DNA of 64,000 bases from Rhabdophis nuchalis (Eukaryota > Chordata > Lepidosauria > Squamata > Natricidae), in contig CM077658.1 of assembly GCA_039707465.1 (NCBI GenBank), forward strand, positions 13,894,074 to 13,958,073. Direction: 5' to 3'. The notes below the pieces were generated by a model. It ran no database searches. It saw nothing but the letters and a program-made list of their open reading frames with translations, and had not been told where the DNA came from. Shown here in pieces: positions 34,701 to 43,403 of this stretch. Numbering within the stretch: position 1 is the first letter of the stretch; every line of letters starts with the position of its first letter. Both the position numbers and the translations under genes were made by a program.

Positions 34701-37135
34701 CCAAGTAAATTGTGGAGAACGCACGCCTGTCTGATCCAATGATACCACTATTCAAATGAAACCTAACCCTAAATAAAAATAAATGCAGTGAACGGCATGG
34801 AAGTCAGAAATAGAGACAGATGCAAGATTGTAGACTTAATTTAACTTGTTTAAAAAGTTCAAAACATTTGAACTTGCGCTCAAGCTGGTGCGTTTCAGCT
34901 GTCCAACGAATTGCAACACAAAACAGTTGAGCTTAATTGAGCCTAAGAACATTAGAGCAAATGATATTGTCCATAAAAACCCTACAGCTGCTTTCAATTA
35001 TTTGTAAACCATTCTGACCCAGGGGGTGATAGGGAAAAACCACACAGAATGAAGGCTACACCGGATTTACTTTTAAATATATTTTCTTCAGTTTGGACGG
35101 GCTGGGTAAAGCAGGGATAATGCAGAAATATAAAGGATATGCGATGAAATAAAGATCCGAGTCACTCTCTCCTTTTTTCCTAAATAAGTTTTTACTTCTT
35201 TTCCAAGTATCAATAGGAATATAATCATTTTAAATATATATTTTCACCATTTGGAACTGATGGAACCCTCTCCAAAATATTTTTTCTTCGTTTTAAAGGA
35301 ATATTTTAAAAAAATAACTTAAATCAGAGGATTATCAGGGACATGTTTCATGTTCCACAACATGGGCATCCAACAGATATGTGAACTTGGATTCCAAGCA
35401 ATGGGAATTCGAGGTTGGGGGGTTTCTGGGAGTTGAAGTCCACACATCTGGAGGGTAGCCAAGGCTGCCTCAGCTAGGGGAAGAAGCCTCCTAAAATATT
35501 TAGAAACTACAATGTGCATTTCTTAGTATGTTTCACATGTCCAAGGAAGCAATGATGCACAGTGGGCAAAGCTGGATTTCTTTTCCTGGGTTTGGGATTT
35601 CATTGTTTTTAAGACTAAGTCGTGTCTACTTCTGGGTCAGAATCAAACCTTCAACATGGCAGGAAGTGGGCACCACTGATTTCAAGCAGATGTGGGCAGA
35701 GGAGATGATGATACCAGGGATGCAAAACCAGCACCAGAGAAGGAGAATACTTGAAAGGAAGGGTCCTTGGTGCTCTCTGGTGATTTTCAAGGCAGACGTT
35801 TCTTACCCAACTAGGGAACCCCATCAGTGCTAGAAAGGAATGGGGTTTTCTAGCACTTACTAGCACTGATACAAATCACTGATAGATGATTTGATTGCTT
35901 ATTTGTACCTTATGACTATTATTAATTGTTGTATCATGATTCTTGACAAATGTATATTTTCTTTTATCTACATTGAGAGCATACACACCAAAGACAAATT
36001 CCTTGTGTGTCCAATCACCCTTGGCCAATAAAGAATTCTATTCTATTCTATTCTATTCTATTCTATTCTATTCCTGCTCTATTCTATTCTAATCCTACTC
36101 TTATTCTATTCTATTCTATTCTATTCCATTCCTTCTCTTATTCTATTCTATTCTATTCTATTCCTACTCTTATTCTTTTCTATTCTATTCCATTCCATTC
36201 CTACTCTTATTCTATTCTATTCTATTCCATTCCATTCTTTCTCTTATTCTATTCTATTCCATTCCTACTTCTATTCTATTCTATTCTATTCTGATAATGC
36301 TACTTAGTTGGGTAATGAAACATCTTCAAGAAAACAACCATTCATTACTCAACTAGGGAACCTCATCAGTGTTAGTAAGGAATGGGGTTTGCTAGCACTT
36401 ACTAGCACTGATGATGTTACTTAGTTGGGTAATGAAAAGACTGCCAGAAAACAACCAAGCTCAGAGAGCCCCAAGAACCCCTCATCCTAAAACCCCCATC
36501 AGAAAAGGCAGAATTACTCCTGGTTGGGGAGGGGGGCACAAAGCCTCTCTCTCCAGCCACCCCCCAGCCCCATCCTCAGCCCCCAGACTAGCCTGACCGG
36601 GTGGCTCAGTGGCTAAGACACTGAGCTTGTTGATGGGAAAGGTCGGCGGTTCGAATCCCCAGTACGGATCTCCTGCGTGAGCAGGGGGTTGGACTAGGTG
36701 ACCTCCAAGGTCCCTTCCAACTCTGTTACTGTTAACCTCACCTGCCTCCTCGGCATCCGGACTGTCCTCGACGCCCCCGAAGATCCTGGCCAGGCTGGTC
36801 TTGCCCACGCCGTGTTCGCCCAGCAGCATCACCTTGTAGAGGCCGCCTTCCGAGTCGCTGCCGGAGGAGATGACCGAATCGGAGGAGTCGGAAGCCCACC
36901 CGGGCCGCTGCCCCTCCTCCTCCTCTTCCTCGCCCGGGTTGTAGGAGGTGCAGCGCATCAGGCCGGAGAGCTGGCCCCGGGGCGAGGGCGGCAGCGAAGC
37001 CTGGAGGTCCCGCTCGTCCACCGGCATGCTGCGCCGATGGAGGGGCTGCTGCTGCTGCGGATGATGGGCCGCGAAGGGCATGCTGCCGCGCCGCTTGTCC
37101 AGGTATCTCAGCTTGTCGTTGCGGTTCAGGGTCAT
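31467..37135 (-). CDS. RRAD: RRAD, RGK-family Ras-like GTPase, complete coding region in four exons
   Basis: Coding exons 37135-36742, 34373-34300, 33310-33106 and 31744-31467 join in frame (394+74+205+278 nt) into 316 codons plus stop; mammalian RRAD is about 308 residues. Seen: N-terminal motif PLHRRSMPVDERDLQA (residues 31-46), P-loop GEHGVGKT (106-113), the RGK-type G3 variant DIWE (152-155) in place of DTAG, NKSD (211-214), ETSA (239-242), and the C-terminal SKSCHDLSVL (307-316). All introns start GT and end AG. Known of the family: a membrane/cytoskeleton-associated GTP-binding protein that binds calcium-channel beta subunits, lowers L-type current and binds calmodulin and 14-3-3. RRAD is preferred over its paralogue GEM because of the PLHRRSMPVDERDLQA and ARIFGGVED segments. 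Residues 27-30 are QQQQ and 69-74 are all E. Start chosen at the MTLN methionine, 13 nt inside exon 2; an in-frame upstream ATG lies in intron 1 and is not used. Confidence 0.96.
32031..32133. repeat. Short tandem repeat in RRAD intron 4
   Basis: AATATCCAGAAAGAGAA / AGAACTTCAATATCCAGA words recur three to four times with a period near 31 bp. Confidence 0.75.
32277..32621 (-). mobile_element. tRNA-derived SINE (type B), near full length
   Basis: In minus sense: GTGGCTCAAGGACTAAGACG head, CAGCAGTTCGAATCCCGAG B box, CCCGTTACTTGTCC, CACCTTTGGTGGGAAGGG, GCCGGCCACATGACCATGG, and a GAGATGAGCACC end. Lies in RRAD intron 4. Confidence 0.75.
32897..33083. mobile_element. Head-to-head chimera of type A and type B SINEs
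   Basis: 32897-32985 is a plus-strand type A head (GGGCACAGTGGTTAGAGTGC); 32986-33083 is a minus-strand type B head (GGGATTCAAACCACC, CTTTCTGATCAACAAGCTC). It ends about 22 bp from the RRAD exon 4 donor. Confidence 0.7.
33106..33310 (-). CDS. RRAD: RRAD coding exon 4 (GTPase core)
   Basis: A 205-nt exon between acceptor gaccccag and donor gtaagag. It encodes residues 157-224 plus one base, including MGDAYIIVYSVTDK, the helix FEKASELRIQLRRARQTED and the guanine-specificity motif NKSD (211-214). It is the most conserved part of the gene. A SINE begins about 22 nt into the following intron. Confidence 0.96.
33527..33728 (-). mobile_element. tRNA-derived SINE (type B), RRAD intron 3
   Basis: CCACCAAAGGTGGTTCCTA, GAAGCTGGGACAAGTAATGG, GGGATTTGAACCGCC and CTTAGCCACTGAGCC in plus sense, the reverse of the type B consensus seen at 32277. 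Confidence 0.75.
34300..34373 (-). CDS. RRAD: RRAD coding exon 3 (switch regions)
   Basis: A 74-nt exon between acceptor ctttcag and donor gtaaag. It completes Gly132 and encodes NTYDRSIIVDGEEASLVVFD followed by IWEQ (133-156). The DIWE segment replaces the DTAGQ motif of ordinary Ras proteins, a hallmark of RGK GTPases. The phase (1 in, 0 out) fits both neighbouring exons. Confidence 0.95.
34561..34582. repeat. Poly-C run in RRAD intron 2
   Basis: A run of about 20 C. Likely unstable; length may be unreliable in assembly. Confidence 0.85.
35870..36296 (+). mobile_element. LINE 3' end with long (ATTCT)n tail, RRAD intron 2
   Basis: GACAAATTCCTTGTGTGTCC and CACCCTTGGCCAATAAAG precede about 250 bp of ATTCT/ATTCC variants (36040-36296). 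Same family in minus orientation at 39175-39310. Confidence 0.75.
36596..36733 (+). mobile_element. Composite SINE: type B tRNA head joined to a CR1 3' tail
   Basis: GGTGGCTCAGTGGCTAAGAC and GGCGGTTCGAATCCCC (tRNA-like head) run directly into GGGGGTTGGACTAGGTGACC and CCTTCCAACTCTGTTACTGT, the CR1 3' end. Its 3' end lies about 8 bp from the RRAD exon 2 donor. A second copy is at 37974-38083. Confidence 0.8.
36742..37135 (-). CDS. RRAD: RRAD coding exon 2 (start codon to P-loop)
   Basis: The exon itself begins at 37148 after a pyrimidine-rich acceptor ending ctctccag. The ATG is at 37135-37133. It encodes residues 1-131 plus the first base of Gly132: the variable N-terminal extension, a Ser/Asp-rich linker (ASDSSDSVISSGSDSE, 81-96) and the G1 loop. 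The donor GTGAGG is at 36741-36736. It is GC-rich, unlike the surrounding intronic sequence. A long opposite-strand frame over the same bases is a shadow of this exon. Confidence 0.95.
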
Positions 37136-37298
37136 GGGGGGCTCCTGGCTGGAGAGAGACACGGCGAAGGAGAAAGATCTCAGCGCGTTCCCACGACACC
37201 ACCGGGGTTCATCCGCAGCAAACCCACCGCCCCCCTTTAGACTTTAGGAGAAGGGGAGAAAGGGAAAGCCCTCCCCCCCCTTTCCCCCCAGGCTCTTT

Positions 37299-37538
37299 AG
37301 CAATAGCGCTTAGACTTAGATTTTATTTTATTTACTTATTTATCTAGTTTGTCACTCATGCACAAGATAACAGAAATAAGAATAAACATGAATAAGAACA
37401 GAGGAAATGGGGACAAAGAAATTGGGACAGTAGGACAGAGACGGTAGGCACGCTGGAGCGCTTATGCACGCCTCTATACACCACTTCGCAGTGGAGAGAG
37501 AGAGAGAGGTAAGGTAGGTAGGTAGGTAGGTAGGTAGG

Positions 37539-37609
<71 letters not shown>

Positions 37610-37650
37610 CTTCGCAGTGCTTTTACAGTCCCTCTTTACTCCGAATTCAA
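37299..37650 (-). repeat. SINE A, LINE end and GATA array, nested, in RRAD intron 1
   Basis: Type A SINE start (AGCAATAGCGCTTAGACTTA, 37299-37319) is interrupted by a LINE 3' end (37322-37475), resumes as TATACACCACTTCGCAGTG, then a GA/GGTA/(GATA)18 array (37494-37609), then CTTCGCAGTGCTTTTACAG. Confidence 0.7.
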
Positions 37651-37826
37651 TCTGGATCAGCCTCAATCCCTTATCCTGAGTCCCCTTTCCTACTGCCGCT
37701 TCTTAACCACGCTTCGGATGTAGAAAAGGGGTTTGGGGGAAAAATGAGGTTAGAAGCTTAGAAAACGAGGGGAATTGGTCCGTAACCCGGGGGGTCCATT
37801 AAACCGAATCGGAGGGAAGGTCCGCC

Positions 37827-37905
37827 TCCGAAAGAAAGAAAGAAAGAAAGGAAGGAAGGAAGGAAGGAAGGAAGGAAGGAAGGAAGGAAGGAAGGAAGGA
37901 AGGAA
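37827..37905. repeat. (GAAA)n(GGAA)n microsatellite, RRAD intron 1
   Basis: Several AAAG units followed by about 14 AAGG units. Confidence 0.95.
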
Positions 37906-37973
37906 AGCGGGAAAATCCCACCCCCTCCCCTCGAGCGCACTAGCTAAAGGCAGCCGTGGAAACAATCAACAGT

Positions 37974-38083
37974 AACAGAGTTGGAAGGGACCTTGGAGGT
38001 CATCTAGCCCAACCCTCTTCTCACGCAGGAGACCTGTAGTAGGGATTCGAACCGCTGAACTGCCGACCTTTCTGATCGACCAT
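37974..38083 (-). mobile_element. Composite tRNA/CR1-tailed SINE, 5'-truncated, RRAD intron 1
   Basis: AACAGAGTTGGAAGGGACC (CR1 tail, reversed) leads into GGGATTCGAACCGCTGAAC and CTTTCTGATCGAC (type B head, reversed). Same junction type as 36596-36733. Confidence 0.75.
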
Positions 38084-38242
38084 CCCCAAAAGATGGGGAA
38101 GACCCACGCGAGACCCGTCCCTTTCTTTTCTCCCACTTCACCCGTGAAAAATCCCCGGGTAAAATCCACCCACCCACCCAACCCTTTCAACGAGCAAAAA
38201 CAACAGAAAACCCCCCAAGCCCGTCTGCGAAAGCCAACTTAC

Positions 38243-38370
38243 CTAGCGAGCGTCGCTTGGAATCAAAGCAAAGATGCCGAAACTCCAAAGGATTCGGCGA
38301 CTTTTTTTTTTTTTTTTTTTTGCGCTTTGATCTTTTTTCCCACCCGGAGCTGAAGTGCCTGGCTTTATCT
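38243..38370 (-). other. RRAD: RRAD non-coding exon 1 (5' UTR), 5' end approximate
   Basis: A consensus donor CTAG|GTAAGT lies at the 38243/38242 boundary, 1.1 kb upstream of exon 2. A TATA-like element sits at 38400-38393, so initiation is expected near 38370. No ATG with an open frame leads into exon 2, consistent with the start codon lying in exon 2. In transcript sense the exon contains a run of 20 A (38321-38302). The 5' boundary is inferred, not seen. Confidence 0.65.
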
Positions 38371-38392
38371 TCCTGGTCCTTCTCGCCCTGAC

Positions 38393-38440
38393 TTTTTAAA
38401 GAGGCTGCTCCCCCCGGCCCCGCCTCCCCTTGTGACGTCA
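38393..38440 (-). promoter_or_regulatory. RRAD: RRAD core promoter: TATA-like, GC box, palindromic CRE
   Basis: Reading on the minus strand: a perfect CRE TGACGTCA (38440-38433), then a GC-box stretch GGGGAGGCGGGGCC (38428-38415), then TTTAAAAA (38400-38393) about 25-30 nt before the proposed start site. Order and spacing fit a CREB/ATF-responsive TATA promoter. Function is inferred from motifs only. Confidence 0.6.
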
Positions 38441-38910
38441 CAATAGCCCCTAACCCAACCAGGTTCTGAATTAGAATTCTGGCGCTCTTCCTCCCCCTCC
38501 TCCTCCCTCCCCACTGTCTTCCCCTCCTCCCTCCTCTTCTCTGCCTGGAAAAAGGTGCCCCGTGTTTAGTCACGGTTATTTCAGCCCCCCGGCAGAAAAA
38601 AGCCCAACGCTGGTCTTTTCCGTCCTCGTGCTGTAAAAATATGAATCAACAGACGCGATTAGCCCAAGCCCCCAAAAATAAATAAATAAATAAATATGCA
38701 ATACTTCTTGTTAAAGGCAGCGGCTCAGCAACCATGGGGTTTCCTGCTTGGCTAAGAAAACGGGCAGAATTTAGAGTTACTGTACACCGAATCCTTGGCA
38801 GGCAGAAAATAACAACCGCACCGAGCGCCAGATGAAAATGTGGCATGTTGATTTATAGACTTTTAAAATGGGTTTGAAAACAGCCAAGAGATGGTGGCAA
38901 AGTGCAGAAC

Positions 38911-39310
38911 TGAACAAGAGTAGAGTAGAGTAGAGTAGAGTAGAGTAGAGTAGAGTAGAGTAGAGTAGGATTAGAATAGGACAGAATAGAATAACAGAAT
39001 AACATAGAGTAACATAGAGTAAAATTAGATTAGCCAGGGGTCTGCAAAGTTGGCTCTTTGAAGACCGGTGGACTTCAACTCCCAGAATTCTGGGAGTTGA
39101 AGTCCACCGGTCTTCAAAGAGCCAACTTTGCAGACCCCTGGATTAGACTAGACTAGATTACAATAGTATGCAATAGAATAATAGAATAGAAATATAATTC
39201 TTTATTGGCCAAGTCTGATTGGGCGCATAAGCAATTTGTCTACAGTGCATAAGCTCTCAGTGTATCTACCAACCACAAAGTGATAGGTCATAATCATAAA
39301 TCTTAAGAAA
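38911..39310 (-). mobile_element. LINE 3' end with pentanucleotide tail, split by a palindromic MITE
   Basis: 39175-39310 in minus sense is the LINE end seen at 35870. Its tail continues as AGAAT/AGTAG units to 38911, interrupted at 39035-39140. Confidence 0.65.
39035..39140. mobile_element. 106-bp perfect palindrome, hAT MITE
   Basis: Begins CAGGGGTCTGCAAAGTTGGC. The two 53-bp arms are exactly complementary with no spacer, meeting at GAATTC. Flanks AGATTAGC and GATTAGAC are related but not identical. Confidence 0.9.
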
Positions 39311-40479
39311 GTTGTTAGAGACTGCTTTGGTTATTTCCTTCATTCGCTGTGCAATTGTCAATTTAAAAGATTTTTAGAGACTTGGGGAATCATGCCATTT
39401 GAAACTTTAGAGGTAGGATCCAAAAGCTATATGAAATACATCAACCCAGTTAGTGAAAGCTGACAGTGTGGTTTCTAATTTGATTGGGGTATTCCTATTC
39501 CTATAGTTCGGTTTCAAATTAGAGACTGAGATGAGAGCGCTTCAGAGCACATGCAGAGTACAGTAATGGCTGACTCACCCCAGGTTGTGAGTTAAGCCTT
39601 ATAACTGTGCATATTCACTGTTCACTTTTAGCCTTACTCAGCAAAAGCTGGTGACTTCACTAAGAGAAAAGGAATTAATGATAGGGTGGTAACGCTGGAT
39701 TTGAAAATGTTAACTTTGTATGGACGTTCATATTTGCATCCAACTTCAAACTGGATGGTTTTCTGACTTTAAATGTTTTAAAGACTCTTGTGTAGCTTTA
39801 AAAGAAATGCCACAGTTTTCCCAATGACATTAATATTTCCCCAAATATTACATCACTTTCCTTTTTCCTGGCTCCAGGGAAAATAATTCACATCTTATAG
39901 TGTATCATTATTTCCATTTCTTCACGGGGAACTGAACAGAGTTGAGGGACAAAAGGAATCTCTCTCTCAATGTGACGTTTTTCTGTTTGCAAATGCAATA
40001 CACTAAATATAAGCACTGGGTTTTATTAATAGCCTGCCTTCTCCTAGTAGCTAGGTAATCAATCATGTGTACTTCTCTTATCATTGTTGGCATCTAAGTG
40101 TATTTGGCCTTCAAATGCATAAGAAAATAAAAATGCTTTTTTAAAAAAAAATGTTTGCCTCTTATTAGATCTGCATAAAACGCAACTAACCTAGACAAAT
40201 TTATAGCTGCAGTTGTAAAACTATTATGGGATACAATTTCCCAGGCAGAATTCTGTTTTGTTTTCCATCTTTAAAAAAAAATGAAAAAGCCTCTAGTTTT
40301 CACAGATAAGTATAGTAACAACAAAATTAAGTCCACTTAGAGTCTACTGCCATGCGCACAATAGTATAGGGCCAATAGTTGTGATGATTATTTACCAGGA
40401 CATTCAAGAAGGTAGGAAAAATAACAAAGATATTTTTATGCTTCTGCTCTGTCACAATTGCAGAAGAACAAGGTGGTTC
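39311..40479. other. Gene-free stretch upstream of RRAD
   Basis: No repeat family or gene recognised. Confidence 0.45.
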
Positions 40480-40665
40480 TTTCAAATGACAGTTAGAACA
40501 ATTAATCGGTGGGATGACTTGGTCTCCAGAAGTTGTGGGTGCTCCAACACTGAAGGTTTTTAAGAAGAGATTGGCTAACCATTTGGCATAGGATTTCCTG
40601 CCCGAAGGAGGAGCGGGGTTGGACTAGAAGACCTTCAAGGTCCCTTCCAACTCTCTTATCCTGTT
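40480..40665 (+). mobile_element. CR1 LINE 3' end
   Basis: CAGTTAGAACAATTAATCGG, GTGCTCCAACACTGAAGG and AGACCTTCAAGGTCCCTTCC. Short truncated copy. Confidence 0.85.
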
Positions 40666-41394
40666 AAATGCAAAAGAATGTCCTTCTGCCTGAAAATCAA
40701 GAGATTCGCAAGTGCTGAGCACCGAAGATTAAGTGGGAATATCGGATGTAAACAAAACAGGCAGATGGCATGGATTACAGTAAAGTTGCTCAAATAGGAA
40801 TCTCAGCATGGCTGTGTCAGCATGGGGAAAACTTTCCCCTCTGCCAGGCAGGCAGCCAGGCAGTTCTTCTCTCTCGCCAATCACATTCCGTTCTGTTTTC
40901 CTTCACCTGCAGACTTCTAACAATTGACTGTTTCATAATTCCGTGCAGGAAATCTGTTTATCATGGACTGCCCTGAAAATCAAACGAGGAATGTCATTGT
41001 CTCTCTCTAATGCAAAGTCATGGCCAGTTATGGGTACCCAAAGAAGGCAAATATACATAGGATAGCATAAAGTCTCTTTTTTAAATGTAATTTTTTACTG
41101 AAGATTTTTTGCTTGCTTGCTTGCTTTTATTTACTGATTAAATCTATAGGCTCATCTACAAGCCCATCTCCCCAATAAAGTGTCTCTTATTTTTGCACAG
41201 ATAAAAGGTAAATGGGAAAATGTATAAAGAAAAGTTAGAAAAATGATAGGCAAAAAGGAATACATATAGAAATGTGGGGGGATTAAAGTGACCTTTGATC
41301 ATCTTTGCAGCAAACTATCCCTCTTTAAGATTATATTCCAGAAATTCCCCTTTTCCACTTTCAGCAAAAAAAACAAATCATTGAAAGGATTCAA
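40666..41394. other. Gene-free stretch
   Basis: Nothing recognised apart from a short GCTT run near 41112. Confidence 0.45.
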
Positions 41395-41474
<80 letters not shown>

Positions 41475-41529
41475 ATCTTTCTATCTATCCATCTATCCAT
41501 CTATCCATCTATCCATCTATCCATCTATC

Positions 41530-41596
<67 letters not shown>

Positions 41597-41597
41597 G
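41395..41597. repeat. (TATC)n / (CATC)n microsatellite, about 200 bp
   Basis: About 19 TATC units, a CATC-alternating middle (41487-41530) and about 17 further TATC units. Confidence 0.97.
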
Positions 41598-41663
41598 TGT
41601 GTGTGCGTACAGACGACTTACTCTCTGGAAACAAATACTGTGGGGCGTAATACACCCCTAACA

Positions 41664-41890
41664 TCCCTTAGGGTATGTGTTCCATTAAGATACAGCCTGT
41701 TGTGCCTTAAAATGGCTTCTACTGTGCAGCACAGTGGAGTTTCCATGGTAACGCCTTCCCAGTACTCCACAAGGAGGCTCCCTCTGGTAAGGGGGAAAAT
41801 CCAACATTAGAAATTACAGTTGGTTCGGACATTTTTCCCCCTATAAATAAATACCCAGGGAATGCTGGGTTATCAACTAGTCTTTAATCA
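41664..41890. repeat. Unassigned interspersed repeat (family U1), uninterrupted copy
   Basis: CAGCCTGTTGTGCCTTAAAA, CCAGTACTCCACAAGGAGG, GGCTCCCTCTGGTAAGG and GCTGGGTTATCAACTAG; see 19722. Confidence 0.6.
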
Positions 41891-42407
41891 AACTTACTCG
41901 TTGATTTATTCCTGACCAGAAAGGTCAGCTTTGTCCTTCCTGCTCATCCCGTCATCTTTACAATCCAAAGAGTGGGTATGTCAATGTTCCTTCGTTGTTG
42001 GGCATCCAATAACCTTGCCGGAGTTCCATATACAAAAATCAATCTCTCGTCTTTTGACGTGCCTGGAAAATCAATGTGACAAAGCAGGAAAGTCCTCCTG
42101 AGCTTCCGAAGGCACCACATCGGATGGGAATAAAAATTACGTGGAGAGGTCTCCTGTTCCCCGGCCAATTAACCTGAAACGTCACCGTCTCCTGACAGAT
42201 TGATCAGCAGGTGCATTCACAGCAGCTGTTGAGTCATGCCTGGTATGCCTGCTTGCCCGGAGGAGGCCTTCGGAGAAGGAATCCCTAAGTGGGAACCAAT
42301 GCTGGCTCCTGAATCCGGAATAGCAATTATTTCCGTGTCCTTGGAAACCTCTAAATAAATCTCACCACCACCACCATTATCTCCCATTAGATCAGCCACT
42401 GGCAGAG
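41891..42407. other. Gene-free stretch
   Basis: No repeat family or gene recognised. Confidence 0.45.
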
Positions 42408-42725
42408 TGCTCTGACCCAAGCTTCCTTAACAAGCAAGAAGCAGAGTCTTGGTCCTGGCAAAATCCCTTTTATTTACACGATTTTAATGCCTTTCATTCA
42501 CAATCCAAAAGGCTTAGCAAACAGTCTTTCGGGGGAATGTTTATCCACACGAACCTTATCTTGTTTGGAGAGCTGCCAAATAACTATTTTCCAAACGCAG
42601 GGCAAAGCAAAACTTGGCACAAAGTTACAGTCTGAGGTTTAGCAATCTGGGGCAATCTAAACTTGTGGTGGGTAGATTATGATTGGCGGTTTATCCCGCA
42701 GTGCATGGCCAGGCAGTTACATTTA
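42408..42725 (-). mobile_element. Diverged LTR related to family 1
   Basis: TGCTCTGACCCAAGCTTCC, CCCTTTTATTTACACG and ATTCACAATCCAAAAGGC align with the reversed 3' part of the family-1 LTR at 23-589. The other end is not clear. Confidence 0.45.
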
Positions 42726-42982
42726 TTTGATAAACCAAGCATGGAAATTAGGAAACACAGGCATTTATAAGAATGGATTGCAAGCTTAAGCATTCTACAG
42801 TGCAAGAATCTGAACTACTAACCGTCAACACAAATTGGTGGCAGATAAGAGACAATGGAATTTAAGGTGGACTTAGATCTCTTGAGAGCATGAAGGGACT
42901 CAAAACTGATGACACATTTGACACCTCCCTCCCTTGGGCTCAGCCTGGTAATCTCCCACAGCACAGTTTTACACAAACCAGC

Positions 42983-43403
42983 TGCCAGGGTTCCAAAGAG
43001 CAATTAAAATTAAATCAGAGTCCAAGGGAAAGTATTGCTCAAAGTTCCAATTTATTAAGAGAGCCATGTTGGCACATCTGGGAAAACCCGAATCTGAAAG
43101 CTTCCCGGTTTTCCCCACCCAATTGAAAGTTCACGATCTTGCCCCCACACCCACAAGTCCATCCCGTGGTCCAATCTCCCACTGCCATGCTGGCAGTTCT
43201 ACCCATCCAGTTCCAGTCAGGTGCAGAGGTGCAGAGACGAAGGATGACCTTGGCTTTCTAGAAAGGAATGTTGTTTTGGCTACATAGCATCTAACTCCGT
43301 ACAATTCCCCTTCCCATTTTCCCACAATAGAAAAGGCCTAGTAGAATAATAGAAAGTGTGGCAGGCCAGAGATCCAAAAGAAAAGATGGCTGCAGGCCTG
43401 ACA
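42983..43403 (-). mobile_element. Solo LTR, family 2
   Basis: Plus-sense ends TGCCAGGGTTCCAAAG and GCAGGCCTGACA are the reversed termini of the 4218 copy. Flanks CCAGC/CCAGA match at 4 of 5. Confidence 0.7.

Noticed and set aside
31467..37135. Identification as GEM rather than RRAD
   Set aside because: The N-terminal PLHRRSMPVDERDLQA and ARIFGGVED segments fit RRAD; GEM differs there although the core and C-terminus are alike.
36698..37240. 180-codon plus-strand frame and a second minus frame over RRAD exon 2
   Set aside because: Shadows of the GC-rich RRAD exon, which has the conserved protein in one frame only.
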